The notes: generated by a model from the sequence alone, not told the origin. Positions 34,328 to 43,774 are shown, numbered from the stretch's first letter. The stretch: 64,000 nt of DNA from an uncultured Lachnospiraceae bacterium (GCA_900551115.1 URUY01000004.1:1-64000), one strand, 5' to 3'. Program-made: numbers and translations.

Positions 34328-34951
34328 ATGAATAACACAGATACGATAATGAGTGCAGATAATAAGACGGATACAGCAAATATGGTGAATACAGATAAGG
34401 AAATAGAAAAAATCGGAAGAGAGGCTTACAATGCTGCGGCAGAAATTTTGCAGGCAGCAGGACTGAAAAAGGGTGCGCTTTTTGCAGTAGGCTGCTCCAC
34501 CAGTGAAGTAGCCGGTGAAAAAATCGGTTCGGCTTCCAGCCCTGAGCTTGCGGAGGCTGTATTTAACGGTATCTGCAAGGCAGCAAAAGAGCGGGGCGTC
34601 TATCTGGCGGCTCAGTGCTGTGAGCATTTAAACAGAGCGCTGATAATAGAAGAAGCGGCAGCGGTAAGGTTTGGCTATGAGCAGGTAAATGCCGTACCGC
34701 GTCCCAAGGCAGGCGGTTCCTTTGCAACCATGGCATACAGATATTTTGAAAATCCCGTTGCAGTAGAGCATATAAAAGCAGATGCGGGCATGGATATTGG
34801 GGATACCCTTATTGGCATGCATTTAAAGGACGTGGCTGTTCCTGTCAGAATCGAAACCAAAAAAATCGGCAGCGCCCATGTGGTATGTGCCAGAACCCGT
34901 GCAAAATATATTGGCGGAAGCCGTACAGAATACAGCGATGAACTGCTGTAA
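34328..34951 (+). CDS. TIGR01440/DUF436-family protein (YwlG-like)
   Basis: A 207-residue soluble protein with the conserved core ALFAVGCSTSEVAGEKIGSASS, AAQCCEHLNRALIIEEAAA, NAVPRPKAGGSFATMAYR and a HMKDVAVPVR-like segment (HLKDVAVPVR). The family is widespread in Firmicutes and uncharacterised as far as I know. I take ATG 34328, preceded by a purine-rich GAGAGCTATC; the upstream ATG at 34289 is also possible. The N-terminal 25 residues are Asp/Thr-rich and unlike the family. It lies between the zinc-ribbon gene and cca, same direction. Confidence 0.85.
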   Translation: MNNTDTIMSADNKTDTANMVNTDKEIEKIGREAYNAAAEILQAAGLKKGALFAVGCSTSEVAGEKIGSASSPELAEAVFNGICKAAKERGVYLAAQCCEHLNRALIIEEAAAVRFGYEQVNAVPRPKAGGSFATMAYRYFENPVAVEHIKADAGMDIGDTLIGMHLKDVAVPVRIETKKIGSAHVVCARTRAKYIGGSRTEYSDELL

Positions 34952-35038
34952 GCCGGACGGTATTATTGTAAAAATGTGTAGTTATTGCAAAATAAAAGGT
35001 ATTGCTGTAGACAGTTATTGCAGAACAGGTGGTAAATA

Positions 35039-36409
35039 TTGATTGATAAAGATAACGTGCAGAAAATAAATATCAGCCTGCCCCAAAAGGTGAAGCTCAT
35101 TATTCATACCATTCAGGCAGCAGGCTTTAACGCATACGCGGTAGGCGGCTGTATCAGAGACAGTATACTCGGAAGAGAGCCTGACGACTGGGATATTACA
35201 ACCTCTGCAAAGCCAGAGCAAATAAAGACTCTTTTCAGACGTACGATAGATACCGGCATTCAGCACGGTACCGTTACGGTAATGCTGGAAAAGGAAGGCT
35301 TTGAAGTCACCACTTACCGGATAGACGGAGAATATGAGGATGGAAGACATCCGAAAAACGTAGAGTTTACAGCAAGTCTTTCAGAGGATTTAAAAAGGCG
35401 TGACTTTACCATCAATGCCATGGCATACAATGATGCGGAAGGGCTGGTGGATATATTTGACGGCACCGGGGATTTAAAGAGGGGCATTATCCGCTGTGTA
35501 GGCAATCCTGAGGAGAGATTTACGGAAGACGCCCTGCGCATGATGCGTGCTGTCCGTTTTTCCGCACAGCTGGGCTATACCATAGAAGAGCAGACAAGAG
35601 CTGCCATAAAGAAGCTGGCGCCCTCCTTACAGCGTATCAGTGCAGAGAGGATTCAGACGGAGCTTTTGAAGCTGATGCTTTCTCCCCATCCGGATTATCT
35701 CCGCATTGCATATGACACAGGTGTCACAAAAGTATTTTTCCCGGAATGGGATAAGGCTATGGAAACGCCGCAAAACCATCCCCATCATTGCTACAGCGTA
35801 GGGGAGCATACGCTGCATTCTCTTTTAGAAGTAGCGCCGGATAAGGTTTTGCGCCTTGCCATGCTGCTGCATGACATTGCAAAGCCGGTAACGCTGCAGA
35901 TAGATGACAGTGGTGTCACACACTTTCACGGGCATGCCGTAAAGGGCGAAGAAATGAGCCGTGGGATTTTACGGCGGCTCCGCATGGACAATGATACCAT
36001 AAATAAAGTATGCAGGCTGGTACTGTATCATGATTACGGAAACGGCATAACCCCGGATAAGCGCATGGTACGCCGTGCCATAAACAAAATAGGAGAAGAC
36101 ATTTTTCCTCTTCTGCTGCAGGTGCGGAAAGCCGATATTATGGCGCAGAGCAATTATCTGCGGGAAGAGAAGCTTACAAACCTTGCAGTCTGGAAGCAGT
36201 GCTACGAAGACATTTTAAAGGAGGGGGAATGTGTCTCCTTAAAAACACTGGCTGTCAGCGGAAAAGACTTAATAGAGGCAGGTATTTTACCCGGCAAAAG
36301 ACTGGGAGAAATCCTTGACAGACTGCTGCAGGAGGTTTTGGAAAATCCCGATAAAAACACGAAGGAATATCTTATAGCGCAGGCGCTTAAAACGGATTCA
36401 GAACCCTAA
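35039..36409 (+). CDS. cca: CCA tRNA nucleotidyltransferase
   Basis: A 456-residue enzyme that adds CCA to tRNA 3' ends, needed here because none of the three tRNA genes seen encodes CCA. The head domain has AYAVGGCIRDSILGREPDDWDITTSA (catalytic DxD) and RRDFTINAMAYN; then the RRA-type neck EDALRMMRAVRFSAQLG. An HD domain (HHCYSVGEHTLHSLLEVA, LLHDIAKP) follows at about 260-330. Start is TTG with AGGTGG six bases upstream. Confidence 0.95.
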   Translation: MIDKDNVQKINISLPQKVKLIIHTIQAAGFNAYAVGGCIRDSILGREPDDWDITTSAKPEQIKTLFRRTIDTGIQHGTVTVMLEKEGFEVTTYRIDGEYEDGRHPKNVEFTASLSEDLKRRDFTINAMAYNDAEGLVDIFDGTGDLKRGIIRCVGNPEERFTEDALRMMRAVRFSAQLGYTIEEQTRAAIKKLAPSLQRISAERIQTELLKLMLSPHPDYLRIAYDTGVTKVFFPEWDKAMETPQNHPHHCYSVGEHTLHSLLEVAPDKVLRLAMLLHDIAKPVTLQIDDSGVTHFHGHAVKGEEMSRGILRRLRMDNDTINKVCRLVLYHDYGNGITPDKRMVRRAINKIGEDIFPLLLQVRKADIMAQSNYLREEKLTNLAVWKQCYEDILKEGECVSLKTLAVSGKDLIEAGILPGKRLGEILDRLLQEVLENPDKNTKEYLIAQALKTDSEP

Positions 36410-36484
36410 CATACTTTTTTATTCTTTCTCATATGATAGGTTAGAACCTTGGAACAGGTGTAATAACATTGGGGAGGAATAAAA

Positions 36485-37480
36485 GTGAACGACAGGGCTA
36501 TCAGTTTACTGAACCATTATGATATAGAAGTGCTTCGTACCAGAAAAGGGCGCGGCGCTATTCTTTGTGACACTGATAAAGGATGTCTTATTTTTAAAGA
36601 ATATACCGGAAATCCGGAAAAAATAAAGGTGCAGAACAGACTTCTTGAGAAAGTACTGGAATCGGGGACGGTTCCCGTAGAGGCGATTCTTAAGACAAAG
36701 GAGGAAGCTCTTTTGATTGAGGATACGGACGGGAAGAAATATGCCCTTAAAACCTATTTTGAAAACAGGGAGTGCAATGTCCGTGACATGGAGGAATGCC
36801 GGGAAGCAGTCAAAACACTGGCAGGGCTTCACAATATTATGTGCCTTGGCAGAGAAGAGACGCAAGAACTCGGAATTTCCACATTTTCCATTGGCAAGGA
36901 ATATGAAAAGCATAATAAGGAGCTTAGAAAGGTATGGCGTTATCTGCGCGGCAAGGGACAGAAATCCTTTTTTGAAACGGCTCTTTTACAGGAATATGAT
37001 TATTATCTGGAACAGGCTCTTGAGATGACGGAGGAATGGCAGGCATTTGCAAGAGAAAGTGATTTGGAGTATATTAGAGAACAGGGAATGTTCTGCCACG
37101 GAGATTACCAGTACCACAACATTATAAAAGCAGGCTTCGGATTTTCCGTCATTAATTTTGAAAGATGCCTGATGGATAATCCTGTAAGGGATTTATGTCT
37201 TTTTATGAGAAAGCTTTTGGAGAAGAGCAACTGGTCCGAAAAGTTGGGAGACGGCCTTTTAGATGCGTATAATAGCGTCCGTCCCCTGTCTGCCCGTTCC
37301 TTTGTAGAGCTTTATTACCGGCTTGCTTATCCGGAGAAATTCTGGAAAATCGTAAACTTTTATTATAATTCCGGTAAGGCATGGATACCGGAACGGAACA
37401 GGGAAAAGCTTAGTGTATTATCAGGTCAGGAAAAAGAAAAGCAGGCATTTTTAGATGCTGTATTCAGAACGATATCCTGA
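36485..37480 (+). CDS. CotS-family spore coat protein (kinase-fold)
   Basis: A 331-residue protein with an aminoglycoside-phosphotransferase-like fold as in CotS/YsxE/YutH. The catalytic loop is FCHGDYQYHN, and the metal-binding segment reads SVINFERCLMDNPVRDL, where the usual Asp of IDF is Asn. N-lobe Lys may be in YALKTYFE. Members are coat or maturation proteins of spores. Start is GTG with GGGAGG upstream. The Asn change suggests a weak or dead kinase, but related CotS proteins vary here. Confidence 0.85.
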   Translation: MNDRAISLLNHYDIEVLRTRKGRGAILCDTDKGCLIFKEYTGNPEKIKVQNRLLEKVLESGTVPVEAILKTKEEALLIEDTDGKKYALKTYFENRECNVRDMEECREAVKTLAGLHNIMCLGREETQELGISTFSIGKEYEKHNKELRKVWRYLRGKGQKSFFETALLQEYDYYLEQALEMTEEWQAFARESDLEYIREQGMFCHGDYQYHNIIKAGFGFSVINFERCLMDNPVRDLCLFMRKLLEKSNWSEKLGDGLLDAYNSVRPLSARSFVELYYRLAYPEKFWKIVNFYYNSGKAWIPERNREKLSVLSGQEKEKQAFLDAVFRTIS

Positions 37481-37556
37481 AAGAATACGATAAAGAATAC
37501 GGTATCAATAAAGACAGACGGCATACACTGATACCAAACAGAAAAGAGGAAAGAAT

Positions 37557-38870
37557 TTGAAATACAAAACGGATAAGAAAAAAGGAATACTGGCTGCAAT
37601 ATGGTTTTTATCTGCGTTACTGCTTGCGGGCTGTTCTTTAAAAAATGCCGGCAGCAGTACTGCAGAATCCCAGACGCCTGCAGATAAGGATACCGGCTTT
37701 ATCTTAGCCGGTCCCGGCAGCTTTGATTCGGCGGATACGGCAGTAATCGTAAAAATAGATTCCGAAGCAAAAACGATTACCTTTCTGAATTTACAGGTAA
37801 GCAGAAATTATACCCTGCAGTATGACGGTACCACTGTTTTTTCCGATAAATACGGCCAGCCCATGTCTTTGGACCAGTTAAGGGAAGGGGATATTGTGGA
37901 CGTGACTTTTTTAAAAAGCAAAAAAAGGCTGGCTTCCTTAATGCTTTCCGAAAGCGGATGGACCAACGCTGCGGTAAGCAGGTACAGCATAAATACCGCA
38001 TCCCATGATGTTACCATCGGGGATGATATCTATAAAATCACCAAGGATACGAAGATTTTTTCCGATGGGGAAGAAATTGAAATAATCGATTTGAATAATG
38101 CCGATATCCTTACCTTTAACGGAATAGACAGTACGGTCTGCAGCATTGTTGTGGAAAAGGGACACGGTTATCTGCGTCTGTCGGGTGATGAAAACTTTAT
38201 CGGCGGATGGATAGAGGTCGGTCAGAATATAATTCATCAGATTACGGAAGATATGCTGCTTACGGTGCCGGAGGGCAGCTATCAGGTGCTTATCAGCGTT
38301 ACGGGCGGCGGCGGCAGCAAAAATGTAATAATAAACAGGAATGAAGAAATCACGCTGGATATCAGTGATTTGGAAATAGCAAAGCCTCAGTACGGACAGG
38401 TAATATTTGCCATGAATCCTTCATCCGCCCGTCTTTATGTGGACGGTAATCTGGTAGATGTAAGCGGTGCGGTTACACTGGAGTATGGGATTCATCAGCT
38501 TATTGCCATGGCGGACGGCTACAGCACGTCTACCAGCTATTTAAAGGTGGCAGAGGAATCGGCAGGCATTGAAATTACGCTGGATTTGGAGGATGCTGAG
38601 GATGACGAGGATGAAGAAGAGGATGTGTCCGGAGGTGACAGCAGCACTGCCACCGGTTATTATCAGGTTTATATAGATGCACCGGAGGGTGCGGAGGTTT
38701 ACGTGGACGGCAACTATGTGGGAATTTCTCCGGTAAGCTTTAAAAAGGAGGAAGGTTCTCATGTTATCACTTTGCGGAAAACAGGTTATGAAACCAGAAG
38801 CTATACCATTCAGGTTGACGGTGAGGATAAGGATGTTACCTATTCCTTTGCGGAGCTTAGTCCGGATTGA
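37557..38870 (+). CDS. PEGA-domain lipoprotein
   Basis: A 437-residue exported lipoprotein: signal and lipobox in FLSALLLAGCSLKN, with Cys as the lipidated residue. Two PEGA domains are seen: about 275-350 (YGQVIFAMNPSSARLYVDGNLV) and about 365-433 (YQVYIDAPEGAEVYVDGNYVG), separated by an acidic stretch (DAEDDEDEEEDVSGG). The N-terminal part is a beta-rich region of unknown fold with two similar halves. PEGA domains occur in surface proteins; role unknown. Start is TTG behind AGAGGAAAG. Confidence 0.87.
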   Translation: MKYKTDKKKGILAAIWFLSALLLAGCSLKNAGSSTAESQTPADKDTGFILAGPGSFDSADTAVIVKIDSEAKTITFLNLQVSRNYTLQYDGTTVFSDKYGQPMSLDQLREGDIVDVTFLKSKKRLASLMLSESGWTNAAVSRYSINTASHDVTIGDDIYKITKDTKIFSDGEEIEIIDLNNADILTFNGIDSTVCSIVVEKGHGYLRLSGDENFIGGWIEVGQNIIHQITEDMLLTVPEGSYQVLISVTGGGGSKNVIINRNEEITLDISDLEIAKPQYGQVIFAMNPSSARLYVDGNLVDVSGAVTLEYGIHQLIAMADGYSTSTSYLKVAEESAGIEITLDLEDAEDDEDEEEDVSGGDSSTATGYYQVYIDAPEGAEVYVDGNYVGISPVSFKKEEGSHVITLRKTGYETRSYTIQVDGEDKDVTYSFAELSPD

Positions 38871-38910
38871 TTCCAAACAGATAGAAATGCCTTAAAATAG
38901 GCGAAAATTC

Positions 38911-38939
38911 TTGACAAACAGACAGAAAACGGATATATA
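38911..38939 (+). promoter_or_regulatory. Promoter of HU gene
   Basis: Consensus TTGACA (38911-38916), a 17-base spacer and TATATA (38934-38939), 76 bases before the HU ATG. Confidence 0.6.
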
Positions 38940-39015
38940 TATTTATAGACGTTTCAAGAAGAGACATCTGTATAGAATTACAAATAAGAAAACTCATTAA
39001 GAGGAGGAGTTCGCT

Positions 39016-39288
39016 ATGAACAAAACAGAGTTAGTTGCAGCAATTGCTGAGCAGGCTGAAATTTCCAAGAAGGATGCAGAAAAAGCTTTAGCAGCTTTTA
39101 CAAATGTAGTTACAGAAGAGTTAAAAAAAGGTGAAAAGGTTCAGTTAGTTGGTTTCGGTACTTTTGATATTTCCGAAAGAAAAGAAAGAGACGGAAGAAA
39201 CCCTCAGAACGGCAAAGTTATGAAGATCGCAGCTTCCAAGGCTCCTAAGTTCAAAGCCGGTAAGGCTTTAAAGGATGCTATCAACTAA
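39016..39288 (+). CDS. HU-family DNA-binding protein
   Basis: A 90-residue nucleoid protein: MNKTELVAAIAEQAEISKKDAEKALAA, then KVQLVGFGTFDISERKERDGRNPQNG (the DNA-gripping arm) and APKFKAGKALKDAIN. It bends DNA as a dimer. Very strong ribosome site AGGAGGAG, fitting an abundant protein. Own promoter and own terminator (39329). Confidence 0.97.
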   Translation: MNKTELVAAIAEQAEISKKDAEKALAAFTNVVTEELKKGEKVQLVGFGTFDISERKERDGRNPQNGKVMKIAASKAPKFKAGKALKDAIN

Positions 39289-39328
39289 TCGGTCTGATTG
39301 TATAGATTGCCAAGTTTGCATGCATTGG

Positions 39329-39362
39329 GAGAACCTGTTCATTCAGGTTCTCTTTGTTTTTT
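39329..39362 (+). terminator. Terminator of HU gene
   Basis: Perfect 9-bp stem GAGAACCTG/CAGGTTCTC with loop TTCATT, then TTTGTTTTTT. Confidence 0.85.
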
Positions 39363-39426
39363 ATAGAAAAATTTAATGATATCCGGGTAAGAAAAGAATA
39401 AGAGCTGTATCCGGCAAGGAGATAAA

Positions 39427-39666
39427 ATGAGACTTGATAAATATTTAAAGGTATCGCGGCTGATTAAGCGCCGTACGGTAGCAAATGAAGCCTGTGACGG
39501 CGGCAGGGTTTTTATAAATGACAAGCCTGCCAAAGCTTCCGCAAATGTAAAGGCGGGAGATATTATTACCATTTCTTTTGGCAATAAGGACGTAAAGGTA
39601 GAAGTCTTAGACGTACAGGAAACTGTAAAAAAAGAGGAGGCAAAGGAATTATTCCGCTATATTTAA
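39427..39666 (+). CDS. rqcP: S4-domain protein RqcP (YabO)
   Basis: A 79-residue S4 RNA-binding protein: MRLDKYLKVSRLIKRRTVANEACDGGRVFINDKPAKASANVKAGD. In Bacillus YabO/RqcP works with RqcH on stalled 50S subunits to add alanine tails to nascent chains. The same neighbours (yabP, yabQ, divIC) follow here. Recognised by sequence and by order. Confidence 0.92.
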   Translation: MRLDKYLKVSRLIKRRTVANEACDGGRVFINDKPAKASANVKAGDIITISFGNKDVKVEVLDVQETVKKEEAKELFRYI

Positions 39667-39725
39667 AGTAATAAAATGAAGTTTCCCTTAATATACTGTT
39701 ATAAAGTATGGCAGGGGGTATTTTC

Positions 39726-40016
39726 ATGGAAGATTTAAACAGCACAAATAAACGGGTACATAAAATCATGCTGACAAACCGAAGGACATGTACCATAAAC
39801 GGAGTAAATGATGTATTATCCTTTGATATTCATGAAATCTTACTGGAAACAGACCAGGGCATGCTGATGCTCAAAGGAGATGACCTGCATGTAAACCGTC
39901 TCATGTTGGATAAGGGAGAGGTAGATGTAGACGGAAAGATTGACAGCCTTACCTATTCCGAAAGCGCAGGCTATGGCAATAAAAATGAATCCCTTTTGTC
40001 AAAGCTGTTCAAATAG
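39726..40016 (+). CDS. yabP: Sporulation protein YabP
   Basis: A 96-residue protein with HKIMLTNRRTCTINGVNDVLSFDIHEILLETDQGMLMLKGDDLHVNRL, the YabP/YqfC family core. Needed for sporulation in Bacillus. The ATG at 39726 follows AGGGGG; an upstream ATG (39708) would start inside that ribosome site. Follows rqcP and precedes yabQ by 17 bases. Confidence 0.92.
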   Translation: MEDLNSTNKRVHKIMLTNRRTCTINGVNDVLSFDIHEILLETDQGMLMLKGDDLHVNRLMLDKGEVDVDGKIDSLTYSESAGYGNKNESLLSKLFK

Positions 40017-40033
40017 AATGGAAGGGAGCTTTT

Positions 40034-40522
40034 ATGAGCAGTCCGGTTATCAGTGAAAATCTGTTTTTGCTCTATTCACTCGGTATGGGGATTTTTATAA
40101 CCTTTATATATGATATCTTCCGTATATGGAGAAGGATCTGTATCCATAACAGTTTTTTTGTTTCATTGGAGGATATTTTTTTCTGGATATTCTGTGCCGT
40201 CAGCGTATTTTATCTGATGCACACCCAAAGCAACGGCACGCTGCGGTGGTTTGCCGTCTTAGGCGCATTGACAGGCATGCTTTTGTATAAAAAAACGGTA
40301 AGTCCTTTTTTTGTAAAATGGGTATCCTTTATTTTGAAAGCAGTATTACATTTTTTACTGAAAATAATAAAAATAGCAGGGACTCCTTTTTCTTATGTTA
40401 TAAAAAAATGCAAGAAGGCAGGCGTGCATGCAAAAAACAGAAGCAGGCGGACAGCGGGATTTTTTAAAAAGAGGTTGACGGCGTTTGTAAAAATGCTTAA
40501 AATGATATTATGTAAACAATAA
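40034..40522 (+). CDS. yabQ: Sporulation protein YabQ
   Basis: A 162-residue membrane protein with three to four helices (FLLYSLGMGIFITFIYDIFRIWRR, LEDIFFWIFCAVSVFYLM, WFAVLGALTGMLLY) and a basic C-terminal tail. In Bacillus YabQ is required for the spore cortex. Position between yabP and divIC supports the call. Confidence 0.9.
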   Translation: MSSPVISENLFLLYSLGMGIFITFIYDIFRIWRRICIHNSFFVSLEDIFFWIFCAVSVFYLMHTQSNGTLRWFAVLGALTGMLLYKKTVSPFFVKWVSFILKAVLHFLLKIIKIAGTPFSYVIKKCKKAGVHAKNRSRRTAGFFKKRLTAFVKMLKMILCKQ

Positions 40523-40544
40523 ACCACATATTACAGGAGAAAAT

Positions 40545-40865
40545 ATGGCAGCAGGCAGAAAAAAAAGAAAAACTGTCTACCGCAAAAGGCGTCAGAATCG
40601 GTTCAGTATGTTTTTGGTAACGTTGGTTGTGGTAATGATACTGGTAGTAGTAGCCATAAAGCGGGTTGAAATCGGCGCGAAAATGGAAGAAAACCAGGCA
40701 AAAATAGAGCAGCTTAACGGCCAGATTGCTGATGAGGAAGCAAGGGCAGAAGAGATACAGGAATACGAAAAATATACACATACCAAAGGCTACGTGGAAG
40801 AGGTTGCACACGACAAGCTCGGACTGGTGTATGAAGGCGAGATTATATTTAAAGAAGATAAATAG
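40545..40865 (+). CDS. divIC: Septum formation initiator DivIC/FtsB-like
   Basis: A 106-residue bitopic protein: basic start, one membrane helix (about 21-38, FLVTLVVVMILVVVAI), then a coiled coil (EENQAKIEQLNGQIADEEARAEEIQEYEKY) and the short VEEVAHDKLGLVYEGEIIFKE end typical of DivIC. Part of the divisome with FtsL and DivIB. Confidence 0.9.
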   Translation: MAAGRKKRKTVYRKRRQNRFSMFLVTLVVVMILVVVAIKRVEIGAKMEENQAKIEQLNGQIADEEARAEEIQEYEKYTHTKGYVEEVAHDKLGLVYEGEIIFKEDK

Positions 40866-40924
40866 CTCCACTCATATGAAGAAAATCCCGGCATGGGGGT
40901 ACGCTTCGTACGGGTGGAGTTTTT
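40866..40924 (+). terminator. Terminator after divIC
   Basis: CTCCAC near 40867 pairs with GTGGAG near 40914-40919, enclosing an inner GTACGC-TTCG-TACG-type hairpin, and TTTTTATT follows. The stretch 40925-41062 that follows contains TTGACA (40976-40981) and TATAAT (41003-41008), but the spacing is too long for a normal sigma-A promoter. Confidence 0.6.
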
Positions 40925-41062
40925 ATTATGCAGATGTGTTTTGTCGGAAAAAAAAGGCGGTATGCTGCAAAGGTTTGACAAAATACGAAAAGGACTTCCT
41001 TTATAATATACAGGCAGTCGTTTATTGGCGGCGGACAGGCATATGTGCAACGGGAGGGAAAT

Positions 41063-42250
41063 ATGAGAAGATTATTGGGAGAAAGAAAAACAGAACGAAC
41101 CTTTCTGCTGTCTGAATACGGAAAACAAAAGCTTTTGGGATATGCGGATTCTTTCAAGGAGATTGCGAAAACGCTGGATGAAGACTTTAAATGGGAACAG
41201 GACGGGGATTCCAGACAGAGCAGGCTATATAACAGAAGGCTGTGGGAAAACAGATGCATGCTGGCAGAAAACTTAAATGAGATGGCAGGCGTAATGGCAC
41301 AGGTAGCCGGAGAAGTCTTTTCCTACAGGCTTTTTCCTGCACGAAAATACCGGCAGATTGTACAGGCCATGCGGGGAGAGGGTATTTTGGTCACGGACCT
41401 GTATTACATAGAAAACAGGGATGGCCGTACCAAAATCAATCTTACTATGGCTACGGAGCGTCCGGAGGGACTTCGTGCCCTGGATGCGGCGGACATGCTT
41501 TCCGTATTTTTGGATTTACGGCTTGTACCGTCTATGAACTGTCCTTATTTGATTGACGGAAATATACGAAGCTATACCTTTACGGAAGAGGCTAAATTTG
41601 TGGTTTTGACAGGAGCGGCAAAGGCGGTTAAGGAGGGTGAAACAAAATCCGGAGACAATTATGCGATTTTGGAATCGGAAAAAGGAAAAATTACCCTGCT
41701 TTTGTCAGATGGCATGGGCTCCGGGGAAAAGGCCTGTGAAGACAGTGAGATTGTGCTGGATTTGATGGAAAAGTTGATAGAAGCAGGCTACAAACCGGAT
41801 GCTGCCGCAGGTCTGGTAAACAGTGCCCTGATAGCTAAAGGGGAGGAGCAGAATATGTCCACCCTGGATATCTGTGAAATTGATTTGTATGACGGTATCT
41901 GCGAGTTTATCAAAATTGGCGGGGCAGCCTCCTACATTAAGCGGGGGCACATGGTGGAGCCCATTTCCACTGGCACGCTGCCTCTGGGCATTTTTAAGGG
42001 AATTGAGGGCGAAAATATCCGCCGCAGGCTTATGGATGACGATTACGTTTTCCTTGTATCTGACGGAGTGACGGACGCAATGGAAGAGAGTGACTATAAA
42101 GAAGACATCTGTGAGATTTTAGGAAATCTGGAGCAGGAGAATCCCCGCGAACTGGCAGAAGCGTTTTTGCAGATTGTACTGCGCAAAACAAAGGGACACA
42201 TACGGGACGATATGACAGTTCTGGTTTTCGGGCTTTGGGAAAATGCATAA
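41063..42250 (+). CDS. SpoIIE-type PP2C serine phosphatase, short form
   Basis: A 395-residue protein. The C-terminal half is a PP2C/SpoIIE phosphatase: LLLSDGMGSGEKACEDSEIVLDLMEKLIEAG, NMSTLDICEIDLYDGICEFIKIGGAASYIKR, DDDYVFLVSDGVTDAM and HIRDDMTVLVFGL provide the metal-binding Asp residues. Bacillus SpoIIE has ten membrane helices at its N-terminus and about 830 residues; this one has none and starts with a soluble helical part. Its place just before tilS-hpt-ftsH is that of spoIIE in Bacillus, so a role in sigma-F activation is likely. ATG 41063 has GGGAGG upstream. Confidence 0.85.
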   Translation: MRRLLGERKTERTFLLSEYGKQKLLGYADSFKEIAKTLDEDFKWEQDGDSRQSRLYNRRLWENRCMLAENLNEMAGVMAQVAGEVFSYRLFPARKYRQIVQAMRGEGILVTDLYYIENRDGRTKINLTMATERPEGLRALDAADMLSVFLDLRLVPSMNCPYLIDGNIRSYTFTEEAKFVVLTGAAKAVKEGETKSGDNYAILESEKGKITLLLSDGMGSGEKACEDSEIVLDLMEKLIEAGYKPDAAAGLVNSALIAKGEEQNMSTLDICEIDLYDGICEFIKIGGAASYIKRGHMVEPISTGTLPLGIFKGIEGENIRRRLMDDDYVFLVSDGVTDAMEESDYKEDICEILGNLEQENPRELAEAFLQIVLRKTKGHIRDDMTVLVFGLWENA

Positions 42251-42303
42251 AATAAGGAGCCTGCAATCTTGCATTTTACGGATAAAACAGCTATGATAAG
42301 GAT

Positions 42304-43773
42304 ATGTTGAAAAAAGTCAGTGCATATATGGAAAAATATCATATGCTGTCACCGGGTGATACAGTGGTGACAGGAGTGTCAGGAGGGGCAGATTCGGTGT
42401 GCCTCCTTCTTGTGTTATCCGTCATTAAAAAGGAAATACCCTTCAGGCTTTTGGCAGTGCATGTAAACCACCAAATTAGACCGGAGGCACAAAAGGACGC
42501 GGAATTTGTAAGGGATTTGTGCAGGCAGCTTTCCGTCCCCTTTTTTTTAGTCACAAAGGATGTAGGAGCCATTGCAGAGAAAAAAGGAATCTCCACGGAG
42601 GAAGCCGGCAGACAGGTGCGTTATGCGGCCTTTGAACAGGTTTTATGGGAGGAGGCAGCCGAAGCGGTATCGGACGGCAGCGCAAAGATTGCGGTGGCCC
42701 ATAATCTGAACGACAGGGCGGAAACCATGCTGTTTAACCTGTTTCGGGGAAGCGGCATTTCGGGGCTTTGCAGTATAAGACCTGTGAGAAGCGGCAGAGA
42801 AGGCACTTTAGTGATACGCCCGCTTTTATCGGTCACGAGAAAGGAAATAGAGGATTTTTTAAAAGGAAAAGGAATAGGCTTTTGTATAGACAGCACCAAT
42901 GAGGAAGATACTTATACGAGAAATCGGATAAGACATCATATCCTTCCCTTTGCAGAAAAAGAAATTACAGGCGGTGTCGTTTCCAATATGGGGCGGGCAG
43001 CCGATATTTTATCGGAAACAGAGGATTTTGTACAAACGGAAGCGAAAAAGGCATATATTGACTGTATAGTGAAAACGGATGAAGCAGAAAGCGGTGTCCG
43101 GGCAGGCGGAGAAACGGCGCAAGCGCTCGATGCGGCACGTCTTTTGTCATACCATCCCCTTTTACGGAAGCAGGTCATCCTGCATTGTATTTATGAACTG
43201 ACGCCGGAAAGAAAAGATATTACCGGTACGCATGTAGAGGATGTGCTGTCCCTTTTTACAAAAAGCGGCAGCAGGGAAATCCATCTGCCGTATGACATTG
43301 TTGTCAGAAGGGAATATAAGCTGGTACTGTTTGAGAAGAGGGCGGACCGGGAAAAAAATTCTTGCGTCAGGAGCCTGTCTGTGGAGCTGCCTTCACCGGG
43401 AGGCCCTGCCCTAAATATTCCGCTTTCGGAAACCGAAACCATGGAATTTACGGTTTTTACTTATGAAAAAACGGTAAATATTCCGCAAAATCAGTATACG
43501 AAATGGTTTGATTATGATAAAATAGTAAAACCGCTGGTAATCCGTACAAGAGAGCCGGGAGACTACCTTGCTTTTAATGCAGCCTTTTCCAAAAAGACTA
43601 TTCAGGATTATATGGTGGAGGAAAAGATACCCCGGCAGAAAAGGGATGCCATTTGGCTCTTAGCTGAAGAGAAGCATATTCTTTGGGTAACAGGGTATCG
43701 GATCAGCAGTTATTATAAAACAGACGAAAATACAAGATACATTTTACAGGTACGGTTAAGAGGAGGACAATAG
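42304..43773 (+). CDS. tilS: tRNA(Ile)-lysidine synthase TilS
   Basis: A 489-residue N-type ATP pyrophosphatase that changes C34 of the CAU-anticodon tRNA-Ile to lysidine. The PP-loop is VTGVSGGADSVCLL, then LLAVHVNHQIRPEAQKDAEFV, AVAHNLNDRAETMLFNLFRGSGISGL and FCIDSTNEEDTYTRNRIRHHILP. The C-terminal domain (about 390-489) ends with DAIWLLAEEKHILWVTGYRIS. Start codon may be ATG 42304 or the next-codon TTG, as the AAGG ribosome site is close. It ends two bases before hpt. Confidence 0.95.
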   Translation: MLKKVSAYMEKYHMLSPGDTVVTGVSGGADSVCLLLVLSVIKKEIPFRLLAVHVNHQIRPEAQKDAEFVRDLCRQLSVPFFLVTKDVGAIAEKKGISTEEAGRQVRYAAFEQVLWEEAAEAVSDGSAKIAVAHNLNDRAETMLFNLFRGSGISGLCSIRPVRSGREGTLVIRPLLSVTRKEIEDFLKGKGIGFCIDSTNEEDTYTRNRIRHHILPFAEKEITGGVVSNMGRAADILSETEDFVQTEAKKAYIDCIVKTDEAESGVRAGGETAQALDAARLLSYHPLLRKQVILHCIYELTPERKDITGTHVEDVLSLFTKSGSREIHLPYDIVVRREYKLVLFEKRADREKNSCVRSLSVELPSPGGPALNIPLSETETMEFTVFTYEKTVNIPQNQYTKWFDYDKIVKPLVIRTREPGDYLAFNAAFSKKTIQDYMVEEKIPRQKRDAIWLLAEEKHILWVTGYRISSYYKTDENTRYILQVRLRGGQ

Positions 43774-43774
43774 T

